DNA of 64,000 bases from Haloarchaeobius sp. HME9146 (lineage in GTDB: Archaea > Halobacteriota > Halobacteria > Halobacteriales > Natrialbaceae): positions 496,001 through 560,000 of the forward strand of contig NZ_JAODVR010000001.1 in the NCBI RefSeq assembly GCF_025399835.1, given 5' to 3'. Positions within the stretch are counted from its first letter, which is position 1. The number at the start of each line of letters is the position of its first letter. Made by a program: the position numbers and the translations under genes. Positions 55,261 through 63,847 of this stretch are shown here, one piece after another. The notes below the pieces were generated by a model. The model did not search any database, had not been told where the DNA came from, and worked only from the letters and a program-made list of their open reading frames with translations.

Positions 55261-55905
55261 ATGCCCACAGCAGTCTTCTTCGACCTCGACGGGACCGTCG
55301 TCGAGTTCACCCGCGACTACACCGCGGTCATCGAGGACACCCTCACCGACCACTTCGGCAGTGCACCTGAAGAACTCGTAGAAACGTACAACGAGGCCTT
55401 CTACGAGCGGTTCATGGCGGTCGAGCCGGAGCCGGTCCTCGGGGCGATGAAGGTGGTCTGCGAGCACGCGGAAGAGCCGGCCGACCCCGAGGCCCTCCGT
55501 GAGACCCTCCACGGGTACGAACTCGCGATGACCCATGTCTCCGACGATGCCAGAGCCCTGTTCGAGACGCTCGGGGACCGCCACCACCTCGGCGTGCTCA
55601 CGAACGGGGTACCAGAGTGGCAGCGCAGCAAGCTCGAACACCACGAGCTCCTCCCCCTGTTCGACACCGTCGTGACCTCCTACGAGGCCGAGGCGCACAA
55701 GCCCGACCCGGCGGTGTTCGAGTTGGCGAGAGAACGCGCCCCCGACGATATCGACCAGTTCGTCATGGTCGGCGACGACTACGAACCGGACGTGCAGGGC
55801 GCTCGTGAGGCGGGATTCCGGGCAGTCCACCTCGACCGCGGGAGCGAGGGTGCGCGCGTGGCGAACCTGGGCGAACTGGGGTCGTTGCTGTCGCTGCTGG
55901 GCTGA
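55261..55905 (+). CDS. HAD-superfamily hydrolase
   Basis: 214 residues. Motif I is FFDLDGTVVEF with nucleophile Asp, the helical cap covers about 15-95, motif II is GVLTNGV, motif III Lys is AHKPDP, and motif IV is VMVGDDYEPDVQGAREAG. It is a phosphatase of phosphoglycolate-phosphatase or pyrimidine-nucleotidase-like type. It is distinct from the HAD at 11181. The start is ATG 55261. Confidence 0.9.
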   Translation: MPTAVFFDLDGTVVEFTRDYTAVIEDTLTDHFGSAPEELVETYNEAFYERFMAVEPEPVLGAMKVVCEHAEEPADPEALRETLHGYELAMTHVSDDARALFETLGDRHHLGVLTNGVPEWQRSKLEHHELLPLFDTVVTSYEAEAHKPDPAVFELARERAPDDIDQFVMVGDDYEPDVQGAREAGFRAVHLDRGSEGARVANLGELGSLLSLLG

Positions 55906-55915
55906 GTTTTCGTGG

Positions 55916-56974
55916 TCAATCGAACCCCGAAACCAGTGTCGCGAGCCACTGCGCCGGGTCGTTTCTGTCCCTGACCTCGACCGCCTCGACCCACTTCACC
56001 CACTGGAACCCTCTCCTGTCGGGAGCGACCAGCCGGACCGGGAAGCCGTGGCCGTGGCTCAGGCGCTCGCCGTCGACGTGGGTCGCCAGCAGGGCGTCAC
56101 GGGCCTCCTCTCTGGGCAAACTCCACCGGTAGCCAGTGACGGACCGGAAACGAACCCAGCCGGCATCGGGGTCCGCCCCGGCAGCGTCGAGGAGGTCCCC
56201 GACCCGAACCCCCTGCCAGTCGTGCTCGGAGTACCAGCCGCTGGTGCAGTCGAGCAGGGCGCGTGTTTCTGCGTCGCCACCGTCACCCGGTTCGGGGAGG
56301 TCCACATACCGGAACTCCTGGGGCGTGTCGACCGCCCCGCGGACCGCCAGCCGCCAGTCCTCGACTGAAACAGGGTCGGGGTCGTCCGCGACCCAGCTCG
56401 TCACCGGGAAGGCGTTGCCCTCCCCGGTTCCCTCCTCCCGCGACCCGGTGAACCGTCGGCTCGGAACGAGGTCTTTCGCGATTCCCTGCTGGAGCCGCCA
56501 GACCGCGGCTCCGCCCACCAGCAGGCCGCCCATCTTCAGGGCGTTCCGGCGCTCCGTGACGGTCTCGCGGTCCGGCAGCCGGAACCTCGCGAGCAGGTGG
56601 ACGAGGAGGACTGGCAGCAGGAGTGCCCCGAGGTAGCCGTGGATGACCAGCAGTGTGAGCCCCGGAACCGGCGAGGTCCCGCCGAGGGTCCACGCAACCC
56701 CCGTGACGAGAGCCGCCACGGCCAGCACCGAGAGCAGGATGGAGACAGCGATTGTCCGGTTCACCTTGCCAGTGACGCGCCGCCACACCCGCCAGAACTT
56801 CAGCCCCAGTAGCACCACGAGTGCCAGCCCCACGACCCCGTGGACGACGAATAGCCAGCCGTCGTCGGGGCGGGCGGTCAGGCTCCAGAGGCCGGTGACG
56901 GCCTCCGCGAGGACCGCGACGAGGATGCCCGCATCGACCACGCTGGGCGAGGGCGCGAGGGACTGGCGCGACAT
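55916..56974 (-). CDS. Membrane-fused molybdopterin oxidoreductase (YedY/YedZ-like fusion)
   Basis: 352 residues. The N-terminal 135 residues contain about four transmembrane helices with membrane His residues (about 45, 112, 126) that could bind heme, resembling YedZ/MsrQ. A soluble sulfite-oxidase-fold domain follows, with the molybdenum-ligand Cys243 in LLDCTSGWYSEHD and the pterin-binding FPVRLVAPDRRGFQWVKW. It looks like the catalytic and membrane electron-transfer halves of an MsrPQ-type system in one chain. The substrate is unknown. The Tat-style signal of free YedY is absent. Confidence 0.85.
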   Translation of the reverse strand: MSRQSLAPSPSVVDAGILVAVLAEAVTGLWSLTARPDDGWLFVVHGVVGLALVVLLGLKFWRVWRRVTGKVNRTIAVSILLSVLAVAALVTGVAWTLGGTSPVPGLTLLVIHGYLGALLLPVLLVHLLARFRLPDRETVTERRNALKMGGLLVGGAAVWRLQQGIAKDLVPSRRFTGSREEGTGEGNAFPVTSWVADDPDPVSVEDWRLAVRGAVDTPQEFRYVDLPEPGDGGDAETRALLDCTSGWYSEHDWQGVRVGDLLDAAGADPDAGWVRFRSVTGYRWSLPREEARDALLATHVDGERLSHGHGFPVRLVAPDRRGFQWVKWVEAVEVRDRNDPAQWLATLVSGFD

Positions 56975-57073
56975 TGGCGGTGGCTAGGGAGTGCAGGAAG
57001 ATGAGCGTGGGGGCGTCGGAATTCCGGCCGTGGCGCGCGCTGGTGAGTGTGCTGAAAGCCGCGAACCAGTGCC

Positions 57074-57147
57074 GCGCGAGGGATGAGTACCGCAGGCCTC
57101 TGGCCGAGGAACGGAATCGGCTGGGGAGGGTGTGGTGCTGTTTCCAT
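57074..57147 (+). repeat. Dispersed intergenic repeat, copy C
   Basis: The shortest copy. It starts GCGCGAGGGATGAGTACCGC and ends GTGCTGTTTCCAT, with AATCGGCTGGGGAGGGTG between. The minus strand reads METAPHPPQPIPFLG...AVLIPRA. It lies in the 273-base gap between the oxidoreductase and the nucleoside-recognition gene; the rest of the gap shows nothing else. Confidence 0.72.
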
Positions 57148-57247
57148 TGCCATCGGCGCGAGCTAGCTGCTCGCTGCCACTAGCAAACGGAACACGCCCG
57201 ACCCAACCACCACGACACGACCGACAGGGTGGACACCTCCGGAGTAC

Positions 57248-58216
57248 TCACGGCACCAGCAGGAACACGAGCGCAACCGCGATGAACACCACCTTCAGCA
57301 CCGTGTTCACGACCACGACCTTCGTCCCGAACTCCGCGCCCCAGATGCCGAACTGGAAGGGAATCGAGCGCTTGAACGTCGACACCGCGAAGGAGACGAT
57401 ACCGCCGACCAGCATGGTCGCCACCGCGGTCTGGGGCGTGAACACGTCGTCCAGCATGGGCGCGATGACCAGCGCGCCACTCGTCGTATCGACCGCGAAC
57501 ACCGCGATGACCGCGGCGGCCGCACCCGGCAGCCCGATGAGCGAGGTGACCGGCTCCGCCACGCCGGTCACGGCGGTCAGGTCGGTCGTCTCCGTCACGA
57601 CCGCCACGAGCGTGTAGACGACGAGCAGGCGCGGGAGGATGTCCAGAACCTTGCTCTTTGTGCTCGCGAGCGCGTCCGTGACCTTTTCCTGGCGGGTCTT
57701 CGGCTCCTCTTCGCCGCCGTCGCTCGCCACGTCGCTGGGCATCACGTCGGGGTCGACGTTGTCGGGCGAGAGCAAGAGTGCGCCCGCCACGACGCCGGTC
57801 AGCGTGATCGCCAGCGAGATGGCCGCCCGGGACCCGACGTAGAGCAGCCCCACTTCGAGTCCTAGAATCGGAATCAGCACCGGGGCGTAGAACGTGAAGA
57901 TGTGCTGGGCGAAGCCGAAGAAGGTGTTCACCGTCACGGCGACGAGCGTCGCGCGGTCGTCGAGGGTCCCGGCCTCGCGGAACTCCGCGAGCATGCCGTA
58001 CCCGGCGGTCGGGGAGGCGGTGGTCGCCAGGATGGCCGTCCCGACCTCGTCCGGGAGGTTCGCCGGGCGGGTCAGGGGCCGGGCGAAGCGGGCGATGGCG
58101 TCGACCGCGCCGAACTCGACGGCGAGGTTCGCCAGCGTCACGCCGAGGCCGAGGAAGGCCGCGATGTAGAGGACGCGGCGCAGGACCGTCACCAGCAGGT
58201 CGACCGGGAGGTTCAC
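57248..58216 (-). CDS. Nucleoside-recognition (Gate) domain membrane protein
   Basis: 322 residues with about eight membrane segments in two halves, each with a nucleoside-recognition-like block (GTAILATTASPTAGYGM and GLPGAAAAVIAVFAVDTTSG). The two halves are joined by an acidic cytoplasmic loop. It is related to SpmA/FeoB-Gate-type transporters; the substrate is unclear. GTG 58216 (VNLPVDLL) is preferred to a TTG eight codons upstream. Confidence 0.82.
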   Translation of the reverse strand: MNLPVDLLVTVLRRVLYIAAFLGLGVTLANLAVEFGAVDAIARFARPLTRPANLPDEVGTAILATTASPTAGYGMLAEFREAGTLDDRATLVAVTVNTFFGFAQHIFTFYAPVLIPILGLEVGLLYVGSRAAISLAITLTGVVAGALLLSPDNVDPDVMPSDVASDGGEEEPKTRQEKVTDALASTKSKVLDILPRLLVVYTLVAVVTETTDLTAVTGVAEPVTSLIGLPGAAAAVIAVFAVDTTSGALVIAPMLDDVFTPQTAVATMLVGGIVSFAVSTFKRSIPFQFGIWGAEFGTKVVVVNTVLKVVFIAVALVFLLVP

Positions 58217-58238
58217 GTCGCGGCGTTCGTGCCCGAGC

Positions 58239-58265
58239 AAAAAAGCCCCGTCGGGTCGCGACCCG
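58239..58265 (-). terminator. Hairpin plus U6 terminator of lipoprotein gene
   Basis: On the minus strand the perfect palindrome CGGGTCGCGACCCG lies next to the lipoprotein stop codon and is followed, after ACGGGGC, by six T. It resembles an intrinsic terminator. The T-run also lies 23-28 bases before the next gene's GTG start (58216) and so may double as its TATA element. Confidence 0.5.
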
Positions 58266-58266
58266 T

Positions 58267-59319
58267 TCAGCAGTCGTTGACCTTCTCCAGCTCCGCCTCG
58301 GCGGCGTCGCGCTCTTGCTGTGCCGTGACCGGGTCGCCGTTCTCGTACGCTTCGGCAGCCTTCTCCAGATGTTCGGTGGCCTTCACGAGGTGGTCGGCCT
58401 GGCAGCGAGCCCGTTCGAGGTGGGTGCTGATGTCGACCGTGGCGTCACTGGAGACGCCGTCGAACGTCGTCTTCGCGTCGGTGAAGTGGGTGTTCGCCTT
58501 CTGGATGTCCTCCTTGGCGGCACTGACCTCCTGGTTGTCGAGGTGCGTCTGTGCCTCGGCGAGGTCCTCGCGGCCGAGCAGCATCTCCTCGAAGCCGGTC
58601 GCGAGCGTGGAGAAGCCCTCGACGACCGTGTGCATCGCCTCCAGCGGGGGCCGGACCTGGCTGAGTTCGGCCGCGTTGAGTGCTTGCAACCGCTCCGGGT
58701 CGACGGCGTCGGCCGCCGACAGGCCCGCTTCGAGCTCCGTGGCGGTCTGTTGCATGGTCGACCTGGACTCGCGCAGCATCTCCAGTGCCTGCTCGTAGTT
58801 CTCGTTCGCGATGACGGTCTGTATCTCCTCGAGACGGGCGTTCGGGTTGGTTCCCCGTATCGTCTCGATCGCGTTCGCCATCGACGCCACGATGGTCGCG
58901 AGGTGGCGCAGTGCCTGGATGTCCTGCTCCTGTTCGGCGGTCGCGGTCTCGGCGGCCGCGTCGAGTTCGCTCCGGGCGGACTCCAGCACGCCCCGGGTCG
59001 CCTCGATGTCGAACTCGACGTTCGCGGGGTCCTCCTCTATCTGGGTCTCCAGCTCCTGGAGCTTGAACCCGACCTTGTTCAGGGAACCGACTGCCTCCTT
59101 GATGTGCCCCTCTGCGAGCTCCTCGGGGGTCGCGGTCGCCGTCTCGGTCGCTTTCTCGTTCCCGCTGCCGTCGCCGTCGTCGCTGCTGTCGCCGCCTCCG
59201 TCGCCACTGCCGCCACCGTTGTCCCCACCGGTGGTGTCGGTCTCGTTACACCCTGCGAGGACGGGCGATATCGCTGTCGCGGTCACCGCGAGCGACTGGA
59301 GGTACGAACGTCGGTTCAT
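58267..59319 (-). CDS. Helical secreted lipoprotein
   Basis: 350 residues. Signal MNRRSYLQSLAVTATAISPV leads to lipobox LAGC. A Gly/Asp/Ser-rich linker follows (about 30-55), then several hundred residues of amphipathic helices with repeated Glu/Ala/Leu heptads (LQELETQIEED, QALEMLRESRSTMQQ). It looks like a cell-surface coiled-coil or tetratricopeptide-like protein. I recognise no specific family or function. Confidence 0.8.
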   Translation of the reverse strand: MNRRSYLQSLAVTATAISPVLAGCNETDTTGGDNGGGSGDGGGDSSDDGDGSGNEKATETATATPEELAEGHIKEAVGSLNKVGFKLQELETQIEEDPANVEFDIEATRGVLESARSELDAAAETATAEQEQDIQALRHLATIVASMANAIETIRGTNPNARLEEIQTVIANENYEQALEMLRESRSTMQQTATELEAGLSAADAVDPERLQALNAAELSQVRPPLEAMHTVVEGFSTLATGFEEMLLGREDLAEAQTHLDNQEVSAAKEDIQKANTHFTDAKTTFDGVSSDATVDISTHLERARCQADHLVKATEHLEKAAEAYENGDPVTAQQERDAAEAELEKVNDC

Positions 59320-59363
59320 GTTCGGTACTTCCGGTCACCGAACTTGACCTTTTGGGCCCGGTT

Positions 59364-59921
59364 CTAGAGGAGGAGACTGACCACGGCAAACAGGACGAGG
59401 ACGCCGAGCACGTCACAGGTGTTCGTGACGACCGGGATGACCACGTCGTCGGGGTCCAGCCCGAGCCGGTAGGCCGCGTAGGTCGCCGTCAGCGTGACGA
59501 CGATGGCCAGGACTGCCAGCACCGCCCCGGAGCTGAACGCGACGAACACCACGTCGAGCGGCCCGAGGACCGCCCCGACCGTGAGCTCCGTGAGGACCCA
59601 GGCACCCAGCCCGACGCCCGGGAACACCGACAGCGCGAGGGCGACGGTGGCGATGGCGTTGCCCGCGAGGGTGTCGTCGGTCGGGTCGAACTCGACGGTC
59701 CCGAGGTGGACCGCCGTCGAGAGCCGGGCCGCGAGGATGGAGCCCAGGTTCCCGGCGGTCCCGATGGTCACGGGCACCAGCACCAGTAACGAGGGTTTCG
59801 CCAGCAGTGTGTCCTCGATGCTCCCCAGCACGAGTCCGGAGGCGATCTCCACCGTCGAGAGCGCGAGCAACAGCGGGAGCATCGCCCGCGAGATGTCCCG
59901 GACGGTCCATTGCTCCGGCAT
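59364..59921 (-). CDS. MgtE/SLC41-like membrane protein, second half-gene
   Basis: 185 residues with five hydrophobic segments. The motif VPVTIGTAGNLGSILAARLSTA and the late PVVTNTCDVLGVL match the channel domain of MgtE/SLC41 divalent-cation transporters, in which an Asp of the last helix lines the pore. It lacks the cytoplasmic N and CBS domains of bacterial MgtE. It follows its paralogue at 59922 directly, so the two probably form a heterodimer. Confidence 0.85.
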   Translation of the reverse strand: MPEQWTVRDISRAMLPLLLALSTVEIASGLVLGSIEDTLLAKPSLLVLVPVTIGTAGNLGSILAARLSTAVHLGTVEFDPTDDTLAGNAIATVALALSVFPGVGLGAWVLTELTVGAVLGPLDVVFVAFSSGAVLAVLAIVVTLTATYAAYRLGLDPDDVVIPVVTNTCDVLGVLVLFAVVSLLL

Positions 59922-60500
59922 CTATCCCCCTCCCAATCCGAGCACGATGCGGACCGCGAGCAGGAGGAAGGCGACGCCGAAGACGTCACCCGTGGTCGTC
60001 ACGAGCGGGCCGACGAGCGTGTCCGGGTTGTGGCCCCGGCGGAAGCCGAGGAAGACGACGCCGACGACCGCCACGGTCAGTGCGATACCGGAGAACAGCC
60101 CCGCGAGCACGGCGATGGCCAATAGCGTGGGAAGTGGCGCGACCGGTGCAGAGAGCAGGTTCAGGACGACGAACACCGCGGTCGCGGCGAACAGGCTGAC
60201 GAAGATACCGTTCGAGAGCGCGGCCGCGATGGCCCCGCGAAGCCGGTCGTTCGAGAGGTCGACGTAGGGTTCGAGCAACCCCTGGTGGAGCCCGGTCGAG
60301 AGGCGCGCCCCGAGCGAGCCGAACACGTTCCCGCGGGTCGCCAGCAGCGCCGGGACGAGCACGAGCAGCCCCTTCACGGCTTCGAGTTCGCCGCGCATCC
60401 CGCCCAGCACGACGCCCGCGAACAGCCCACCGACCACGCTGGCGGCGAGTGCGGGCACCGCCTCGCGGTAGGCTTCCAGCGCGACCTCGCGGACACTCAT
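59922..60500 (-). CDS. MgtE/SLC41-like membrane protein, first half-gene
   Basis: 192 residues with the same layout as its downstream partner: LVPALLATRGNVFGSLGARLSTG and PLVTTTGDVFGVAFLL. Start ATG 60500 (MSVREVALEAY), about 27-32 bases after a T-rich TATA-like element (minus TTTTTATGG, 60526-60533). The two genes abut without a spacer. They are likely Mg2+ or other divalent-cation channels. Confidence 0.85.
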   Translation of the reverse strand: MSVREVALEAYREAVPALAASVVGGLFAGVVLGGMRGELEAVKGLLVLVPALLATRGNVFGSLGARLSTGLHQGLLEPYVDLSNDRLRGAIAAALSNGIFVSLFAATAVFVVLNLLSAPVAPLPTLLAIAVLAGLFSGIALTVAVVGVVFLGFRRGHNPDTLVGPLVTTTGDVFGVAFLLLAVRIVLGLGGG

Positions 60501-60626
60501 GTCTGTCCGGTTGCAGGCCGGCGCCATAAAAACAGGCCACGCGGCGAGGGTCTCGGGGCGGGCTGGCACGCCGACACCGTGACACACCGGCGCATGATTT
60601 TTGCCACGGCCCGCGAACTCTCGACT

Positions 60627-61208
60627 ATGGACGCTGCCGACCGCCGCGCCATCGCGGACACCCTCCGAGAACGCGCGCTGGGCATGCGCGAGGACGCCTG
60701 TAAGCGGTTCGACGACGCGCCCGAACTGGAGCCCCTCGTGACGGAACCGGCGTACTACCAGCCCGACTCCTTTCCCGAATCCGTCGAGGAGCAACTGGAC
60801 CGGCTCGCGGGCTCTGCAGGTATCGTCGTCGTCGACGACGGACGTGTGCTCTGCACCGAAATCGGCTACAAGGATGGCTGGATGACCCCCGGCGGGGCGC
60901 AGGACCCCGGCGAGACGCTGGCCGAGACCGCAGTTCGAGAGACGTACGAGGAGACGAACATCGAGGCCGAGATTACCGGGGTGTTCTACCACCGCGACTT
61001 CGCCATCGACTACGGCCACGACGAGTTGATTCGGATTCCGCTGGTGGTCTACACCGGCCGGAAGGTCGGCGGGCGGCGGGCTGCCCCGGCGCACAAGGTG
61101 CCCAGTGGCGAACCCGAGATTACGGACGTGGACTGGTTCGGCCCCGAGGAGTTGCCCGAGAATCTGACGGACAGGGAGCGGATTCGGGAGCTGCTGGACG
61201 GGTCGTAG
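60627..61208 (+). CDS. NUDIX hydrolase
   Basis: 193 residues. An N-terminal helical region of about 60 residues is followed by a Nudix box GGAQDPGETLAETAVRETYEET that keeps the RExxEE metal site but ends NIE instead of the usual G. It hydrolyses nucleoside-diphosphate derivatives. Start ATG 60627 (MDAADRRAIAD). It is divergent from the MgtE-like pair. Confidence 0.9.
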   Translation: MDAADRRAIADTLRERALGMREDACKRFDDAPELEPLVTEPAYYQPDSFPESVEEQLDRLAGSAGIVVVDDGRVLCTEIGYKDGWMTPGGAQDPGETLAETAVRETYEETNIEAEITGVFYHRDFAIDYGHDELIRIPLVVYTGRKVGGRRAAPAHKVPSGEPEITDVDWFGPEELPENLTDRERIRELLDGS

Positions 61209-61238
61209 CCGTACTCTCTACCTGTCTCCACGCGACTA

Positions 61239-61466
61239 CTATCCCCAGAACTGGGCCGCGGTGTACACGAGGTAGATGACCATCGCCCTCGAGAGCCAGA
61301 ATCTGCGGTCGTTCTCAGTCAGCGCGTACGCGACGAGACACACTGGAAATGCGACCAGCCCGAGCCCGAACGAATCTGGAACCGGGACGACGGTCTGTTC
61401 GAGTGCGACGTACCACAGCGGGAACCCGGCGATACCCGCGATGGCCGCACGCGACTCTTCGGACAT
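61239..61466 (-). CDS. Small two-TM membrane protein, hypothetical
   Basis: 75 residues with two hydrophobic segments (GIAGFPLWYVALEQTVV; GLGLVAFPVCLVAYALT) and a third weak one at the C-terminus (MVIYLVYTAAQFWG). No family is recognised. Normal codon bias and an AT-rich upstream region (around 61470-61495) support a real gene. Confidence 0.6.
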   Translation of the reverse strand: MSEESRAAIAGIAGFPLWYVALEQTVVPVPDSFGLGLVAFPVCLVAYALTENDRRFWLSRAMVIYLVYTAAQFWG

Positions 61467-61578
61467 ATTTCAATATCTTCCAGCGTGAGGAAAAAAGGCT
61501 GCTGGTGCAGACCTCACCATCCCTCCGAACCCCACATTCCCGAAGATTTACTCCCCACCGACCGAACCTGCCATCAAC

Positions 61579-62430
61579 GTGCGCGACCTCGACATCCTCC
61601 TGACGAACGACGACGGCATCACGGGCGAGGGGCTGGCCGCCATCCGCCGCGAACTGACCGAACTCGGCGACGTGACCGTCGTCGCCCCGGCTGACAACCA
61701 GTCCGGCGTCGGCCGGAAGCGGACGACCTACACCACCCGGACCGAGCACGAGTGGGGCTACGCCATCGCGGGCACCCCGGCGGACTGCGTGGCCTACGGC
61801 CTGCGCGGCCTGGACAGAGAGTTCGACCTCGTCGTCTCCGGCATCAACCACGGCCCGAACATGGGCGCGTACGTCCTCGGGCGCTCGGGGACCGTCGGCG
61901 CGGCGATGGAGGCCGCCTTCCTCGGGACCCCCGCGGTGGCCACCTCGGCCTACCACAACGTCGAGTTCTACACGCACCCGCCCGAGGAGTACGACTTCTC
62001 CACGCCGGCGCGCATCACCCGCGCCCTCATCGAGGACTGCCTCGACGCCGACGTGTTCGAGGCGGTCGACATCCTCAACGTGAACGGGCCGGTCGACGCG
62101 ACCGACCCTCGTCTCCGGGTCACGCATCCCCACGGCGACTTCGACGTTCGGGTCGAACACAACTCGGTGGACCCCGAGGACGAGGATTTGCCCGTGGAAG
62201 TGGGTGAAGACGGCGAACTCATCGCCCTGCGCGATAAGTTCTGGCCCCACGTCGAGGGCTACGAGAACCCGTTCCCGGACATGGACGAGGTGCGCGAGCG
62301 CTACCCGGTCGGAAGCGACCGCCGGGCCGTCGCGGACGGCGAGGTGAGCGTCTCGCCCCTGACCGCACCCCGGGAGGCGACGCACCACGAGAAACTGGAC
62401 GCCATCGTCGAGCGACTGAACCTCACCTGA
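61579..62430 (+). CDS. surE: 5'/3'-nucleotidase SurE
   Basis: 283 residues with a GTG start. Metal-binding LLTNDDGITG, then PADNQSGVGRKRT and VSGINHGPNMG, define SurE, a survival-type nucleotidase/exopolyphosphatase. Longer than the bacterial enzyme owing to a C-terminal extension, as in other archaea. Confidence 0.94.
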   Translation: MRDLDILLTNDDGITGEGLAAIRRELTELGDVTVVAPADNQSGVGRKRTTYTTRTEHEWGYAIAGTPADCVAYGLRGLDREFDLVVSGINHGPNMGAYVLGRSGTVGAAMEAAFLGTPAVATSAYHNVEFYTHPPEEYDFSTPARITRALIEDCLDADVFEAVDILNVNGPVDATDPRLRVTHPHGDFDVRVEHNSVDPEDEDLPVEVGEDGELIALRDKFWPHVEGYENPFPDMDEVRERYPVGSDRRAVADGEVSVSPLTAPREATHHEKLDAIVERLNLT

Positions 62431-62548
62431 TACCGGTAAACCCCGCCGGCGTATAACTGGCCGCGATACCCGCTGAGGTGCCGAAAATGAAAGATATCGT
62501 GGGAAAAACGCGGGTTAACTATTTGAACGACCAGTGTAAGGTTGCCCC

Positions 62549-63844
62549 ATGGTTAGAAATAGCAAGCGATCGGTGGACCGGAGAACCTTCCTGAAGATCG
62601 GCGGTGCGGGCAGTCTCGCGGCGACTGCTGGATGTCTCGGACTCGGTGGCGGCGGTGGAGGTGGGCCGATCACCTTTGGACAGCCAGCGGCCCAGACCGG
62701 CCAGTGGGACTTCCTGCAGCCCGGCGTCTCGAAGGCGACCGACGTCGCAGTACAGCTCATCAACGACGCGGGCGGCCCACTCGGCCGTGAACTCGTCCTC
62801 GAACGCTCGGACACCTCGGTGAACCCACAGCAGGCACGCACCGTCGTCACGCAGCTCACGGAGAACGAGGACGCCATCGCGTTGCTCGGGCTGTTCTCCA
62901 GCGAACTCGAACCGCTGTTCGACTTCCTGCAGGAGCAGCAGACGCCGGTCGTCACGCCGTGGCCGGGCTCGAACTTCCTCGACACCCGTGGCGGCGACCA
63001 CGGCACGCCCGAGGACGTGAGCGACGACGGGTGGATCTGGCGGACGGTCATCAGTGACACCGTCCACACGGCCGGTGCAGCACTGCGCGCCCTCGACCAG
63101 GGCCACGACACGGTCGGCGTCATCAACGGCACGACCTCCGGCGCACGGAGCTGGGCGAACGGGTTCATCAGCGCCTACGAGGGCAACGGCGGCACCATCG
63201 CCGAGCAGGTCGAGGTGGCCCAGGGCGAATCGAACTACCAGTCCGCGCTCGAACGGCTGTTCCAGGCCGACTTCAGCGCGTTCGCGGTGAGCCTCCCGCT
63301 CGAGGACGCCATCACGCTCCTGAGCGACTGGTCCGACGGCGGCTACGGCCGCCAGCCCATCCTCTCGGACCCGCTGGCCCAGAACGACCTCCCTGACCAG
63401 GTCGGGAGCGCGCTGAACGGTGCGTGGGCAGCCAGCCCCGGCGAATCTGGCCCGAACTACGGTGCCTTCGAGAGCGCTTACAACAGCGGCGAGGGCAACG
63501 CCGAGATCAACGCCTGGACGCCGCCGGCGTGGGACGCCACCATGGTCACCGCGCTCGCCGTCGAGCGCGCCGGCGAGGCCACCGCGGAGGCCATCGAACA
63601 GAACATCGGGCCGGTGTCGCGTGGCCCCGGGACGGAGGTGGCGACCTTCGCCGAGGGGAAGGAGGCGCTCGACAACGGCGACGAGATCACGTACATGGGT
63701 GCGGCGACGCCGGTGACGTTCACCCAGTTCGGCAACGTCGTCGGCTCGGTCGTCATCAACGAGGTCCAGAACGGCCAGTTCACGCAGGTCGAGACCATCC
63801 CGGCGGACGACCTCCGGGAGTTCGTGCCGGAGGGCGAGTACTAA
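62549..63844 (+). CDS. ABC transporter substrate-binding lipoprotein (branched-chain amino acid/urea type)
   Basis: 431 residues. The Tat signal DRRTFLKIGGAGSLAATAGC ends in a lipobox; mature Cys is followed by a Gly-rich stretch. The two lobes of a Leu/Ile/Val-binding (Peripla_BP_6) protein follow: VAVQLINDAGGPLGRELVL, TPVVTPWPGSNF, GVINGTTSGARSWANGF. It is the solute receptor of the importer whose permease begins at 63848. Exact ligand (branched-chain amino acid, urea or amide) unknown. Confidence 0.92.
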   Translation: MVRNSKRSVDRRTFLKIGGAGSLAATAGCLGLGGGGGGGPITFGQPAAQTGQWDFLQPGVSKATDVAVQLINDAGGPLGRELVLERSDTSVNPQQARTVVTQLTENEDAIALLGLFSSELEPLFDFLQEQQTPVVTPWPGSNFLDTRGGDHGTPEDVSDDGWIWRTVISDTVHTAGAALRALDQGHDTVGVINGTTSGARSWANGFISAYEGNGGTIAEQVEVAQGESNYQSALERLFQADFSAFAVSLPLEDAITLLSDWSDGGYGRQPILSDPLAQNDLPDQVGSALNGAWAASPGESGPNYGAFESAYNSGEGNAEINAWTPPAWDATMVTALAVERAGEATAEAIEQNIGPVSRGPGTEVATFAEGKEALDNGDEITYMGAATPVTFTQFGNVVGSVVINEVQNGQFTQVETIPADDLREFVPEGEY

Positions 63845-63847
63845 GCG

